Shown: positions 16,938 to 26,597 of the stretch, piece by piece
Numbering within the stretch: the stretch's first letter is position 1
Layout: every line of letters starts with the position of its first letter
From: Verrucomicrobiota bacterium
GTDB taxonomy: Bacteria > Verrucomicrobiota > Verrucomicrobiia > Opitutales > Opitutaceae
NCBI GenBank assembly: GCA_023416735.1
Contig: JAEZGX010000030.1
Span: 204,183-268,182, forward strand
Length of the DNA stretch: 64,000 nucleotides
Reading direction: 5' to 3'
The notes under the pieces: model-generated
What the model saw: the letters and a program-made list of their open reading frames with translations, nothing else
What the model was told of the DNA's origin: nothing
The model's database searches: none
Program-made: the position numbers and the translations under genes

Positions 16938-17909
16938 ATGAGTGAGCACGGCGGACCGCTCGTCAGCATCATCATCCCCTGCTTCAACGCGGCCTCCTGG
17001 CTCGGCGACGCACTGGAGTCGGCCCTCGCTCAAACATGGAGCAATCTGGAAATCATCGTGGTCGACGACGGTTCCACCGATGGATCGCTCGATCTCGCCA
17101 GGAGCTTCGAAGCGCGCGGGGTGCGCGTTCTCACGCAGCCAAACGCCGGACAATGCGCCGCCTGCAATCATGGCCTGCGCCTTTCTCGTGGCGAACTCGT
17201 GAAGTTCTTCGATGCCGATGACCTGCTTTCGCCCGCCAGCATCGAGATCCAGGTCCGAGCACTGCAGCAGCATCCCGGCGCCATCGCCTATGGCGAATGG
17301 GCGCGCTTTCACCGCGATCCGAATGAAGCACGCTTCGAACCCCGCGCCGGCTGGCATGACGCCGCACCGGTGGACTGGCTCGTCGCAATCTGGCGCGACG
17401 GTCAGCCGATGATGCAATGCGCCCAGTTTCTGATCCCGCGTGCGCTGCTCGACCGCACCGGAGGCTGGGACGAACGCCTCTCGCTGATCAACGACTTCGA
17501 GTTCTTCGCCCGGCTCACGCTCGCCAGCAACGGGATCGTCTTCACGCCCGGGGCCCGACTCTACTACCGTTCGGGACTGCCCGGGAGCCTTTCAGGAAGC
17601 CGGTCCGCTCAAGCCTGGGAGTCCGCCGCTCTGTCGCTCACCCTCGGCACCAGCTATCTGCTTGCGGCGGAAAACTCCCCCCGCACTCGCGCGGCGAGCG
17701 CTGCCATTCTGCAGATGCTGGTCTATGCCATGTATCCAAACGCTCGTGACACCGTTCGACGGCTCGAATCACGAATTGCCCGGCTCGGCGGATGTCCATT
17801 GAGCCCCTTGGGTGGTCGCGCGTTCCGCTGGACCAGCCGGCTGTTGGGCTGGAAGGCGGCCCGCCATCTCCAGATCGCCGCGGGCAAACATCCGCGGCCC
17901 AGCGCCTGA
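16938..17909 (+). CDS. GT2 family glycosyltransferase
   Basis: 323 residues. VSIIIPCFNAASWLGDAL, IIVVDDGSTDGSLDLA and the DxD in LVKFFDADDLLSP (near 90-97) are textbook GT2. GGWDERLSLINDFEFFARL matches the ED-containing acceptor loop. Cytoplasmic, inverting, donor unknown. Preceded by a ~100-bp gap, one of the few breaks in the locus, with no clear promoter visible. The stop overlaps the following ATG (TGATG at 17907-17911). Confidence 0.92.
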   Translation: MSEHGGPLVSIIIPCFNAASWLGDALESALAQTWSNLEIIVVDDGSTDGSLDLARSFEARGVRVLTQPNAGQCAACNHGLRLSRGELVKFFDADDLLSPASIEIQVRALQQHPGAIAYGEWARFHRDPNEARFEPRAGWHDAAPVDWLVAIWRDGQPMMQCAQFLIPRALLDRTGGWDERLSLINDFEFFARLTLASNGIVFTPGARLYYRSGLPGSLSGSRSAQAWESAALSLTLGTSYLLAAENSPRTRAASAAILQMLVYAMYPNARDTVRRLESRIARLGGCPLSPLGGRAFRWTSRLLGWKAARHLQIAAGKHPRPSA

Positions 17910-19168
17910 TGAGCGTCGTTGCCTTCCATCCCAGCGTTGCGCCCTTCGTCCAACAGGCCGCACGCTCGATCCACGAAGCCGGACAGCTCGCCCGTTTCGA
18001 AACCGCACTTCGCGACGAACCATCCCGCTGGTCCCAACGCGTGCTCGTCAACGCAGCGCGTCTCGTAGGCCGCGACCTCGCACCGCAGTTTCGCCGTCGC
18101 GCCGTCACCGAAATCCCGCCTGAACTCGTCCGCTCGCATCCGTGGGGCGAATACGCCCGCCTCGCCGTCGGCGCCGTCGACCATGATGGCCGCGCCACCG
18201 ATTTCGTCTGGGAAAAAACCGAGCACGCCTTCGACCGCGGGGTCAGCCGTTCCCTCGCCCGCTCGCTCACCGGGGTTTACGGCTTCGAACACAGCTCCCT
18301 CGCCACTTTCCAGCGCGCACGCGAGCTCGGCCTCCGCGTCGCCTACGACGTCCCCGCTCCAGAAGCCGGTTTCGTTCACGACCTGCTCGCGCGTGAAATG
18401 GAGCGCTTTCCCGAACTGCGCACCGCGTATCACCGCCACACCGAACAACGCGAAGTCCGCCGCCTCGCGCGTCGGCACGCCGAATGGCGTTGCGCCGACG
18501 TCGTGATCACCGCGTCTCGCTTCACCCGCAACAGTTTCACCCACGCCGGACTCGATATCGCCAAAGCTCACGTCGTCCCCTACGGGGCTCCCCCGCCCGC
18601 CCCCCGCAACGACGCGCTCGCCCACCGCACCCCCACCTCGCGTCTCCCGCTCATCTGGGCCGGCACTTTCAGCATTCGCAAAGGCGCTCATCACGTGCTC
18701 GAAGCCTGGCGCTCGGGCCACTTCGGACGTCACGCCACGCTGCGCGTTTTCGGCGCCGTCACACTTCCTGACCGCATCCTTCATCCGCTTCCGCAGGGCA
18801 TCGAGCTATGCGGCTCCATCCCGCGGGATGAGCTCATGCAGCATTACGCGCACAGCGACGCGCTTCTCTTCCCCACGTTGTGCGACGGCTTCGGCATGGT
18901 TGCCACCGAAGCCTGGTCGCGCGGTGTGCCCGTCCTCACTACCGACCGCGCCGGCGCGGCCGATCTCCTCCAACCCGATATCAACGGCCGCTTGCTGGCC
19001 GCCGGAAGTTCCACCGCCGTCGTCGAAGCGATTGAATGGTGCCTCAGTCATCGCGAAACCCTTCACGCCATGCGCGAAGCCGCGTGGCAAACCGCCGCCC
19101 GCTGGCAATGGTCCGACTACCGACTCGCGTTGCGCCAGGTCCTGACCACCGCCGGCCTCATCTCATAA
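17909..19168 (+). CDS. GT4 family glycosyltransferase
   Basis: 419 residues from the ATG at 17909; upstream in-frame codons lie inside the previous gene. The donor domain reads LIWAGTFSIRKGAHHVLEAW, then the E-x7-E region as DGFGMVATEAWSRGVPVLTT with Asp in place of the first Glu, followed by GAADLLQPDINGRL. The N-terminal domain has CADVVITASRFTRNSF. Long enough for a complete GT-B fold. Likely retaining; the Asp variant occurs in active GT4 enzymes, so loss of function is not implied. Confidence 0.88.
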   Translation: MSVVAFHPSVAPFVQQAARSIHEAGQLARFETALRDEPSRWSQRVLVNAARLVGRDLAPQFRRRAVTEIPPELVRSHPWGEYARLAVGAVDHDGRATDFVWEKTEHAFDRGVSRSLARSLTGVYGFEHSSLATFQRARELGLRVAYDVPAPEAGFVHDLLAREMERFPELRTAYHRHTEQREVRRLARRHAEWRCADVVITASRFTRNSFTHAGLDIAKAHVVPYGAPPPAPRNDALAHRTPTSRLPLIWAGTFSIRKGAHHVLEAWRSGHFGRHATLRVFGAVTLPDRILHPLPQGIELCGSIPRDELMQHYAHSDALLFPTLCDGFGMVATEAWSRGVPVLTTDRAGAADLLQPDINGRLLAAGSSTAVVEAIEWCLSHRETLHAMREAAWQTAARWQWSDYRLALRQVLTTAGLIS

Positions 19169-19169
19169 C

Positions 19170-20318
19170 ATGAGTGACTCTTCAAGGCAGCCCGCCCTCT
19201 TCATCTCCCACGCCAGCTCGCTCGCCGCCGCCCCCGGCGGCGTGCAACGCTGCACCCGCGAATACATGCGCGCTCTCGACGCCGCCGGGTTCGACCTCGA
19301 GGAGCTGCCCTACGTCGAAGATCGCAGAATCCTCACTCGCCTGCGGCGGCGGTTTTTTCCCCGTCCCTACGCCCACAAACTTCCGCCCGACTTGATCGAA
19401 CGCTGCCTGGCCACCGCGGAACGCCTCGCCGTTCGCTGGATCTTCATCAACCACGGAGACCCCGCACCGCTCGCCGAACTCATCCATCGCCGCGCACCCG
19501 GCCGCTACCGCATCGCCGTGCTGTCGCACGGCCTCGACAGCACCGACGAACTCCACGAAGCACGTATCCGTAAAGAGGATGCGTCCGCCGTCCGCGCCAC
19601 CCGACTCGGCCGGCAGCTCTTCGCCGAGATGCGCCAGCGCCAGTTCGTCGACGTCGTATTCTGTCTTTCCGAAACCGATCTCCAGATGGAGCGCTGGCTC
19701 GGCGCCCGCCGCGTCGCCGTAGTGCCACGCACGATCTCCGAACCCCCTCTCTCGCTCGCACCCCAGCTCGGACGTATTGGCACCGTTTCCACCCTCAATC
19801 ATCCGCCCAACATCGAGGGCATCGAACGCCTCGCGTCCGCTCTCGCCGCCCATTCCAGCGTCAAACTCCGCATCGTCGGCGGCCCCCGCGACGACGGCGA
19901 ATCGCTCGCCCGCCGCTTCAGAGCCGTCGAATACGTCGGACCGCTCGACGACGAAGGCCTCCGGCACGAGGCCGCCACATGGTGCTGCTTCGTGAACCCA
20001 ATTTTCTGCTACCCGCGCGGCGCCAGCACCAAGCTCGCCGTCCCCCTTGGCTGGCGCCTTCCCATCGCCACGACCCGCGCCGGTGCGCGCGGCTACCAAT
20101 GGGACGAGCGCCTCATCCCGCTCGCTGAAACGCCCGAGGAGCTCGCCGCCCAAGCCACCCGCCTCGCCTCGCTCGCCGACCGCGCGAGCGCCTGCGCCGC
20201 AGTAGCCGCTCTTGCCGTCGCGACACCGTCTCTTCCGGACATCGCCCGCGCCATGCGCCAAGTCCTTTCCTCGGCGGAGAAGGAATCCTCTCTCACTTCC
20301 GCTTCCCCCTCCGCCTAA
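19170..20318 (+). CDS. Putative glycosyltransferase (GT4-like, divergent)
   Basis: 382 residues. LFISHASSLAAAPGGVQRCTREYM is a GT4-like first strand with a Gly-rich loop; GRIGTVSTLNHPPNIEGIERL and VKLRIVGGPRDDGESLARR match the donor-domain entry of GT4/GT1-like enzymes. The E-x7-E motif is absent: the region is FVNPIFCYPRGASTKLAVPLG, where the GAS-TKL block is the pattern seen in Glycos_transf_1_4 domains. Cytoplasmic. Starts one base after the preceding stop. Confidence 0.75.
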   Translation: MSDSSRQPALFISHASSLAAAPGGVQRCTREYMRALDAAGFDLEELPYVEDRRILTRLRRRFFPRPYAHKLPPDLIERCLATAERLAVRWIFINHGDPAPLAELIHRRAPGRYRIAVLSHGLDSTDELHEARIRKEDASAVRATRLGRQLFAEMRQRQFVDVVFCLSETDLQMERWLGARRVAVVPRTISEPPLSLAPQLGRIGTVSTLNHPPNIEGIERLASALAAHSSVKLRIVGGPRDDGESLARRFRAVEYVGPLDDEGLRHEAATWCCFVNPIFCYPRGASTKLAVPLGWRLPIATTRAGARGYQWDERLIPLAETPEELAAQATRLASLADRASACAAVAALAVATPSLPDIARAMRQVLSSAEKESSLTSASPSA

Positions 20319-20327
20319 TCCCACCGC

Positions 20328-21305
20328 GTGTCCGTTTCCTCCGACAACCTTACGCTGCAAATCAACCTGTGTGCCGGCGACCTCGCTTACGCCCGGCTAA
20401 CCGTGCCACGGCTGGTGCAGGCTCATCCCGAAATCCGCCGCCGCATCGCGGTCGTCGACCTGTGCCGTCCGCAACGCACGCGTATTTTCGATCCGGATAC
20501 GCGTCTGCCCGAACCCGCCTTCTCTACCCGCGCCGCCGGAATCCGTTCGCTTGCAGAGCGATTCGCCTCCGAGGGTCTGTTCGACCGGATCGTCTTCCTC
20601 GAGCCGGACTCCCCGCGCTTCGAAACGCTCGCCGACCGCTACACCGCCCGCGGCATGACCGAGACCCACGACTACGGCGGCTGCGCGAACATGGCCTATT
20701 GGGCTGGAATCGACGCGCCCAAAACGCGCTTTGTAGTCCACTACGACGCCGACATCTGCCTGCACCAAGCCAACGGATTCGATTGGGCGCTTGAAGCAAT
20801 GCGCGTCTGGGATTGCTACACCAGCGTGGTCTTCGCCACACCGCGCACCAGCCCGCCAGGATTCGCGAGCACGCCCGAAACCGACGCTCCTTCGCGCCAT
20901 GAGGGCCGCCCTTTCCAGCGCGTTCCCGACGGCTGGCTCAACGACTGGTTCAGCACGCGTTGTTTTCTCGTGGACCGTGAACGCCTCGCGCCGCACCTCC
21001 CCCTGATGCGCGGCCCGCTCGGCTGGGAATACCGGCTCCGTCGCTCCCTCGATCGCGGCTACCCTCCCGGCCCTGAAACCTTGCTCTTCCGCGCGCTCGG
21101 CGGTCGCGGTTTAAAACGCCTCAACCTCTCCGACGAGCGCGCGTGGATCCTTCACCCAAACAGCAAACCTCCCCCCTTCCTCGCGCTCCTGCCGCAACTC
21201 CTCGAAGCCGTCTCCGCGGGGCGGATACCTGATCGGCAGCGTGGACACACCGAGATCGACGTTGTCGCGTGGCAGGAGTTTCTCGCCGCGGCCACTGCGT
21301 CTTAA
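20328..21305 (+). CDS. Putative GT-A type glycosyltransferase, family not recognised
   Basis: 325 residues, GTG start 9 bp after the previous stop. LQINLCAGDLAYARLTVPRLV begins like a nucleotide-sugar fold, and FVVHYDADICLHQANGFDW near 138-156 carries a DAD that looks like a metal-binding DxD. WLNDWFSTRCFLVDRERL may form the acceptor side. No known motif set fits fully. Position among glycosyltransferases and the DxD-like site make transferase the best guess. It has no membrane span or signal peptide. Confidence 0.6.
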   Translation: MSVSSDNLTLQINLCAGDLAYARLTVPRLVQAHPEIRRRIAVVDLCRPQRTRIFDPDTRLPEPAFSTRAAGIRSLAERFASEGLFDRIVFLEPDSPRFETLADRYTARGMTETHDYGGCANMAYWAGIDAPKTRFVVHYDADICLHQANGFDWALEAMRVWDCYTSVVFATPRTSPPGFASTPETDAPSRHEGRPFQRVPDGWLNDWFSTRCFLVDRERLAPHLPLMRGPLGWEYRLRRSLDRGYPPGPETLLFRALGGRGLKRLNLSDERAWILHPNSKPPPFLALLPQLLEAVSAGRIPDRQRGHTEIDVVAWQEFLAAATAS

Positions 21306-21314
21306 CCCACCGAC

Positions 21315-22328
21315 ATGCGTATCCTCCTCACCGCGGACCCCATGATTCCCGTCCCGCCCGTCGGCTACGGTGGCATTGAACGCATCGTCGACAGCCTGCT
21401 TCGCGAATACCGATCCGCCAACCACGAGGTTGCCCTGCTCGCGCATCCCGCCTCGACCGCATCGGCCGACGCCCATTTCGCCTGGCCCGCCCCCGCGGCC
21501 AACACCGTTCGAAACGCTCTCGCGCTCCGACGCGCCGTGCGCCGGTTCCGCCCCGACATCATTCACAGCTTTTCCCGTCTGGCCTACCTCCTCCCGATCC
21601 TGCCGTCACGACAGCGCGTGATCATGTCCTACCAACGCCACACCGGCGGTCCACAAATCACGTGGGCGGCGCGCCTCGGCGGACGCACACTTCGATTCAC
21701 CGGTTGCAGCGAATTCATCTGCCGAATGGGCCGACGCGCCGGCGGCACGTGGCACGCCATCCCAAACTTCGTCGAACTTTCGAAGTTCACCTTCGTGCCC
21801 GCGGTAGCGCCCGACGCTCCGCTCGTTTTCCTCAGTCGGCTCGACGACGTCAAAGCCCCCGATCTCGCCATCGCCATCGCCCGCGCCGCCAAACGTCGCC
21901 TCATCCTCGCCGGCAACCGGGACGAGTCCGGCCCGCAGCGTGCTTTTTTCGACCGCGAGATCGCGCCCCATCTCGGCCGTGATGGCATCGAATGGATCGG
22001 CGAAGTCGACGATACCGCGAAAAACAAACTTCTCGGTCACGCCGCAGCGCTCCTCGTTCCCATCCGCTGGGACGAACCGTTTGGCATCGTCTTCGCCGAA
22101 GCCCTCGCCTGCGGCACGCCGGTGATCTCTTCACCCCGCGGTGCGTTGCCTGAAATCGTGCAATCGGGTGTCACGGGATTTCTGATCGACGACGTCCCAC
22201 AAGGGATATCTGCAGTGGGCCGGCTCCATGAAATTTCCCGCATGGCTTGCCGGCAGTTCGCGGCAACCCACCTCAGCGCTCAACGCGTGGCCCGGATGTA
22301 TCTCCAACTCTTTACCACCGATCGATGA
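21315..22328 (+). CDS. GT4 family glycosyltransferase
   Basis: 337 residues. MRILLTADPMIPVPPVGYGGIERIV is the MshA/GT4-type N-terminus with the Gly-rich loop. LVFLSRLDDVKAPDLAIAIA and RLILAGNRDESGPQ mark the donor domain; the E-x7-E site is in EPFGIVFAEALACGTPVISSPRGALPEIV. A compact but complete GT4. Similar short enzymes are annotated as family 4 transferases in many exopolysaccharide loci. The stop overlaps the next gene (ATGA at 22325-22328). Confidence 0.9.
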   Translation: MRILLTADPMIPVPPVGYGGIERIVDSLLREYRSANHEVALLAHPASTASADAHFAWPAPAANTVRNALALRRAVRRFRPDIIHSFSRLAYLLPILPSRQRVIMSYQRHTGGPQITWAARLGGRTLRFTGCSEFICRMGRRAGGTWHAIPNFVELSKFTFVPAVAPDAPLVFLSRLDDVKAPDLAIAIARAAKRRLILAGNRDESGPQRAFFDREIAPHLGRDGIEWIGEVDDTAKNKLLGHAAALLVPIRWDEPFGIVFAEALACGTPVISSPRGALPEIVQSGVTGFLIDDVPQGISAVGRLHEISRMACRQFAATHLSAQRVARMYLQLFTTDR

Positions 22329-23791
22329 TATCTTCCTGCCCACGGGATCTTCTCCGGGTTCCTCGTTCTACCAAACGCTCTTCGTGGCTCAAAGACGCGG
22401 GCTTGCTGGGCATCGTGATCGTTATGGTGGCCTTGTGGACCGCCGGATATCCATTGCCGCACGTAGATGACCTTTTCTATACCGGCGCTTCGATCGAACT
22501 GGCGCGTTCGGGCCAGTTGGAGAACCCGTTCCTCATCGTGTTTAGCGATTCTCTCGGATCGCTCAGCTTCTATAGTATTCCTCCTGCCCTTCCCTATCTG
22601 CTCGCGGCATGGATCAAATGCTTCGGGGTAAGCACGGTCAGCCTGACCGGTTTTCACGTATTTGTTCAGTTCCTGCTCGTCCTGGTCGTCTATCGCGTCG
22701 TGCGGAGCCTTGGCGGCGGAACCGCTGGCTCACTGGCAGCCGCTTGGGTCGCATTGATATTCCCTATAACCTATGGAATGCGGCCGGACGCACTGGCCAT
22801 GTTGCTAGCAGTCGCAGGTTGCTTGCTCGCGACTCAACGCACTAGCCTACTCGTGTTGGTCGGCAGTTTGGTCGCCGCGCTCGCGGTGCTCACGCACCCT
22901 TTGGCTGCCGCACTGGTAATACCTCCCTTTTTCTACCTGTGGTGCAGAAGCGCACGCCACCCTATGGTATTTCTGAAAATTCTCGGCGCCAGCCTAGCCG
23001 GTGTTCTGATCGCCTTCGCCCTTTTCCTACTCGCCATTCGAGGCGAACTCATGGAGTTCATGCGCGTTCTTGCTGCCACGCGGGATCTCATCATGCGACC
23101 GAGCTTGATGAACCGGCCGGCAGAGTTCGTCACCGCTTTCACCATGGGCCAGCAACTCTGGCTGACCGCGCCCGCTCTGCTCCTGATCGCCGGCAGCATC
23201 ATTCGCTGCAGCGTTGTTCGCTCCCACACTGGTTCGTCTCGGGACTTCGATCTATGGCTGCTCTGGTTGGGTGCGCTTGCCATCGGGATCTTTCTCTATC
23301 CCGGCCGAATGGCGCACTACGCCCTCTCCATTGGGCTGGTGCTCGTCCTCGTCTCGTCAGCCAATCATCGCTTTTCCTTCCTCGTCGCCGCGCTCGTCGC
23401 GGCCGCAGCGGCCATCTCGAATGCCGGCAGCCTTTTGTTTCCGTTTTTCGGCGAACTCACGAAGCCCGACCTGGCCGGAATCCGACACGAGATAGAGCTT
23501 CGGCAACAAACTGGACAGAAGGTCCTCTGCTTGGACGAAGTGGCTGCGCGCTACGTCTTCGATTTCAACCTCCCTGAGGGGAGCCGCGATTGGATCCTCC
23601 GGCAGCCGGCCCAAACAGGTATCCGGAGCTTACAGGCGGACAAGCCAGCCGATGAACTATGGGTGGTAAACGAGTGGAAGCTCGAACGCTACGTTGACGA
23701 TTCCGGCGTGCGGTCAAAACGATTGCAGGTCGCCGGTCGCACGATCGAATCCCTGCCCCACGCGCCCTTCCGGCTACGCATCATCGAATGA
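22325..23791 (+). CDS. Polytopic GT-C type glycosyltransferase (GT39/ArnT-like)
   Basis: 488 residues with about ten to eleven hydrophobic segments. The first periplasmic loop carries an acidic pair, PHVDDLFYTGASIELARSGQ near 41-60, the position of the catalytic Asp/Glu in GT39/PMT/ArnT enzymes that use polyprenyl-phosphate sugars. After the last membrane segment there is a soluble tail of about 110 residues (PDLAGIRHEIELRQQTGQ onward). The ATG at 22325 overlaps the previous stop. Codon use appears less GC-biased than in the flanking genes. It would decorate the glycan on the outer face of the inner membrane; substrate unknown. Confidence 0.78.
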   Translation: MISSCPRDLLRVPRSTKRSSWLKDAGLLGIVIVMVALWTAGYPLPHVDDLFYTGASIELARSGQLENPFLIVFSDSLGSLSFYSIPPALPYLLAAWIKCFGVSTVSLTGFHVFVQFLLVLVVYRVVRSLGGGTAGSLAAAWVALIFPITYGMRPDALAMLLAVAGCLLATQRTSLLVLVGSLVAALAVLTHPLAAALVIPPFFYLWCRSARHPMVFLKILGASLAGVLIAFALFLLAIRGELMEFMRVLAATRDLIMRPSLMNRPAEFVTAFTMGQQLWLTAPALLLIAGSIIRCSVVRSHTGSSRDFDLWLLWLGALAIGIFLYPGRMAHYALSIGLVLVLVSSANHRFSFLVAALVAAAAAISNAGSLLFPFFGELTKPDLAGIRHEIELRQQTGQKVLCLDEVAARYVFDFNLPEGSRDWILRQPAQTGIRSLQADKPADELWVVNEWKLERYVDDSGVRSKRLQVAGRTIESLPHAPFRLRIIE

Positions 23792-25053
23792 GCCGGCGCG
23801 TCCTCATCGTCGCCCCGCATTTTGCCCCGATCAGCGCGCCCGACGGCCAGCGCGCCCGCACCCTCGCGCCGCATTTGCGCGAATTCGGCTGGGAGCCACA
23901 CATCCTCACCGTGGATCCCGCCCCCGCCGAAACGCCGATCGAGCCGGACCTCTCGCGAACGCTTCCGAACGACCTGCCGGTCACACGTGTATCGGCAATT
24001 TCCGCACGCCTCGCGCGTCACGTCGGGCTCGGCAACATCGCCTGGCGGGCTTGGCCCGCTCTTCATGCCGCCGGTCACCGCCTCCTGCGCGAGCAACGCT
24101 TTGATCTCGTCTATTTTTCCACCACGCAATTCGCCTGCCTTCCCCTGGGACGTCTCTGGCACCGTCAACACGGCGTGCCGTTCGTCATCGACCTCCAGGA
24201 TCCCTGGCGCAGCGACTTCAGGCTCGAGGCCAGCGTCCGCCCGCCCGGCGGCTGGAAGTATCGCTTCGCCGCCGCACAAGCGCGATGGCTCGAACCTTGG
24301 ACCCTGCGGCGGGGTGCTGGCGTCATTTCCGTTTCACCGGCCTATCTGGAAACGCTTGCCCGCCGCTATCCCTGGTGGAACTCCGCTCGCGGGATCACCC
24401 TCCCCATGGGTTGGTCTGAAAGAGATTTCGTTGCCGCTTCAACAGGAGCTGGCGCAAAGACAATCGATCATAACGTCATTCGCTACATCGGCCGCTTGGG
24501 CCCCGATATGCTCTCGGCTCTGGACGTTCTGCTGAACGGATTCTCGCGCGTGCACCGCCGCGCTCCGGACTGCCAGTTCCGCTGTGAGTTTCGCGGCGGC
24601 AGCTACGACCCTCGCGCGATAGCCGGACCCGCCAAAATCGTCGCCGCGCGCTACGGCGTAGCGCCTTTTGTCGCCGAGGATCCGACCCGCATTCCGTATC
24701 TGCCGGCGCTCGCGGCTTTGCGATCGGCGGGCGCCAACATCATCCTCGGGTCTGACGATTCTGGATACGCACCTTCAAAAATCTGGCTCACCCTCGCTGC
24801 CCGCCGCCCATGGATCGCTCTCGCAAGCGTCGGGACAGTTCTACACGCCCTGCTTTCTCCTCATGTGGGCGACTGGGGCCGGATCGTTGACCCTGCGTCC
24901 GACGCCGCTCCCGATGTCATCGCGCAATTCTTCCGCAGTCTCGACCCCTCCCATCATGGCCCCGCGAATGAAAGCCAGCTCGCCGCGATGGAAGCTCGCG
25001 AACTCGCCCGCCGCCACGCTCAGTTCTTCGAAAACGCCCTGAGCACGCGCTAA
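23788..25053 (+). CDS. GT4-like glycosyltransferase
   Basis: 421 residues. RVLIVAPHFAPISAPDGQRARTL is the Glyco_trans_4_4-type N-terminal domain with the PxGG-like loop replaced by SAPDGQR. FVIDLQDPWRSDF is the conserved IDxxDP block of this subgroup. The C-terminal half (VIRYIGRLGPDMLSALDVLL, ANIILGSDDSGYAPSKIW) looks like a donor domain without a clear E-x7-E. Its ATG overlaps the previous stop and its TAA overlaps the next ATG (TAATG at 25051-25055). Confidence 0.78.
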   Translation: MSRRVLIVAPHFAPISAPDGQRARTLAPHLREFGWEPHILTVDPAPAETPIEPDLSRTLPNDLPVTRVSAISARLARHVGLGNIAWRAWPALHAAGHRLLREQRFDLVYFSTTQFACLPLGRLWHRQHGVPFVIDLQDPWRSDFRLEASVRPPGGWKYRFAAAQARWLEPWTLRRGAGVISVSPAYLETLARRYPWWNSARGITLPMGWSERDFVAASTGAGAKTIDHNVIRYIGRLGPDMLSALDVLLNGFSRVHRRAPDCQFRCEFRGGSYDPRAIAGPAKIVAARYGVAPFVAEDPTRIPYLPALAALRSAGANIILGSDDSGYAPSKIWLTLAARRPWIALASVGTVLHALLSPHVGDWGRIVDPASDAAPDVIAQFFRSLDPSHHGPANESQLAAMEARELARRHAQFFENALSTR

Positions 25054-26597
25054 TGGAACCGCCAAAACTCCAGTTCAGCTATGAGACACGGCTGTCCGAC
25101 CTTGCCACGCAGCTCCGTGCCCTGCTGAACAAAGTCTTTCCGGTCTTCGCCGTCATCCTCACCTGTGTCTCGGGATATCTCTTTGTGAGCAGCCGGCCGG
25201 GGGCCCCGACGTTCGCCCTGCTTTCCGCCGGAGTATTGATCGGCGTCAACGTGTGGCGTAAAGCCGGCACTGGATTGCCGGTGCTGCCGATGATGTGCGC
25301 GCAACATTTGGTCGCCTATGGATTGCCTATTCTTGTTCGACACCCCGTCGTCCAAGCCTATCCCGCCGAGACCTCTCTGCGCGCCGGCATCGAGCTGCTG
25401 GGCTTTCTTGGAGCCATGAGCGCCGGATGGTGGTTCGGTGTGCACAACGCCACCACAACGCGCCCCACGGCGCGGCTTCTCAACATCATGGTGACGGAGG
25501 GCATGGCAGGCCTGCGCCGCCTGGGGTTTGCTATGCTCGGCGTCGGCACCGCCTACCAACTGCTCTCTGGCGTCGGCCTCCTCGACGCCGTGTTCGCCCT
25601 GCTGCCCGCCGGATCCTTTCCCATCGCTTTCGCTCTCGTGAGCGCGGTCACGTCATGCGGACTATTTTTGCTCAGCGTCTTGCTTTCGTCAGGCGTGCTC
25701 ACGCCTCCGCAAAAAAGTTCATTCTGGGTTCTGCTCACCATCAACGCGCTGATTTCCGCCTCTGGCTTCCTGCTTTCCTCCGTCGGCATCCTTCTGTTCT
25801 CCGTCGCCATCGGTCTTTTCTGGGGTAGCGGGCGTATGCCGTGGCGCTTTGTGGTCGGCGTCGGTTGCGCACTTGCCTTCCTCAACCTCGGCAAGTTCGA
25901 AATGCGTGGTCTGTATTGGCAAAATGAGGACGAACAGATCGAGCCTACGACGCTCTTCAACATGCCCGACCGTTACCTCCAATGGTTCGAAGCCAGTTGG
26001 ACGATCATGACCGCCACCGAGGAAACCGCTAACCACTTGTGGGAATCCAACTACATCCGGAAAGACACCGTGGAAAGCCCGGGCCAAAGCCTCCTGATGC
26101 GGGTCAACAACCTGCAGAACATCCTCTACGTGATCGAACGCATGGATTCGAACCTGGTCGAACCTCTTCGCGGGAGAACTTACACCCTCATCCCCGCCCT
26201 TCTCGTTCCCCGCATCCTCTGGCCGAGCAAGCCTCGCGCCCACGAAGGTCAGGTGCTCCTCAACGTCCACTTCGGCCGCCAGTCACTCGACAGCACCTTT
26301 GTCACTTACATCGCCTGGGGCCTCCTCGCTGAAGCCTATGGTAACTTCGGACCGTTCGTCGGCTGCCTTCTAGTCGGCTCCGTGATCGGCTGGCTCTTCG
26401 GTCTCCTCGAAAAAAAATCCAGTAACAAACCCCTCCTCTCCCTAGAGGGCTTCATCGCGTTCATCATCTTTGTCTCGATCGCCAATTCTTTCGAGATGGT
26501 CTCGAGCGTCCTCGTTACCTCGACGTTCCAAGCGGTGGTGCCCGTTGCCGTCATCGGGTCGTTCTTTACGCGCCGTTTCAGCCTGAGCACGCCGTGA
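25053..26597 (+). CDS. Polytopic membrane protein, O-antigen polymerase (Wzy)-like
   Basis: 514 residues. About ten to twelve hydrophobic segments are visible from residue ~28, with a large hydrophilic loop around 285-385. That loop ends LIPALLVPRILWPSKPRAHEG, a pattern common in O-antigen polymerases and oligosaccharide repeat-unit polymerases, followed by YIAWGLLAEAYGNFGPF. Wzy proteins join lipid-linked repeat units in the periplasm. A Wzy in a locus that also has Wzm/Wzt is unexpected. Codon use is somewhat less GC-rich than in the transferase genes, as often seen for wzy. Sequence divergence keeps confidence moderate. Confidence 0.7.
   Translation: MEPPKLQFSYETRLSDLATQLRALLNKVFPVFAVILTCVSGYLFVSSRPGAPTFALLSAGVLIGVNVWRKAGTGLPVLPMMCAQHLVAYGLPILVRHPVVQAYPAETSLRAGIELLGFLGAMSAGWWFGVHNATTTRPTARLLNIMVTEGMAGLRRLGFAMLGVGTAYQLLSGVGLLDAVFALLPAGSFPIAFALVSAVTSCGLFLLSVLLSSGVLTPPQKSSFWVLLTINALISASGFLLSSVGILLFSVAIGLFWGSGRMPWRFVVGVGCALAFLNLGKFEMRGLYWQNEDEQIEPTTLFNMPDRYLQWFEASWTIMTATEETANHLWESNYIRKDTVESPGQSLLMRVNNLQNILYVIERMDSNLVEPLRGRTYTLIPALLVPRILWPSKPRAHEGQVLLNVHFGRQSLDSTFVTYIAWGLLAEAYGNFGPFVGCLLVGSVIGWLFGLLEKKSSNKPLLSLEGFIAFIIFVSIANSFEMVSSVLVTSTFQAVVPVAVIGSFFTRRFSLSTP

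Noticed and set aside
17723..18784. 353-codon minus-strand frame opposite the 16938 and 17909 genes
   Set aside because: No motif, composition of a shadow frame; the overlapping plus-strand genes are clear GT2 and GT4.
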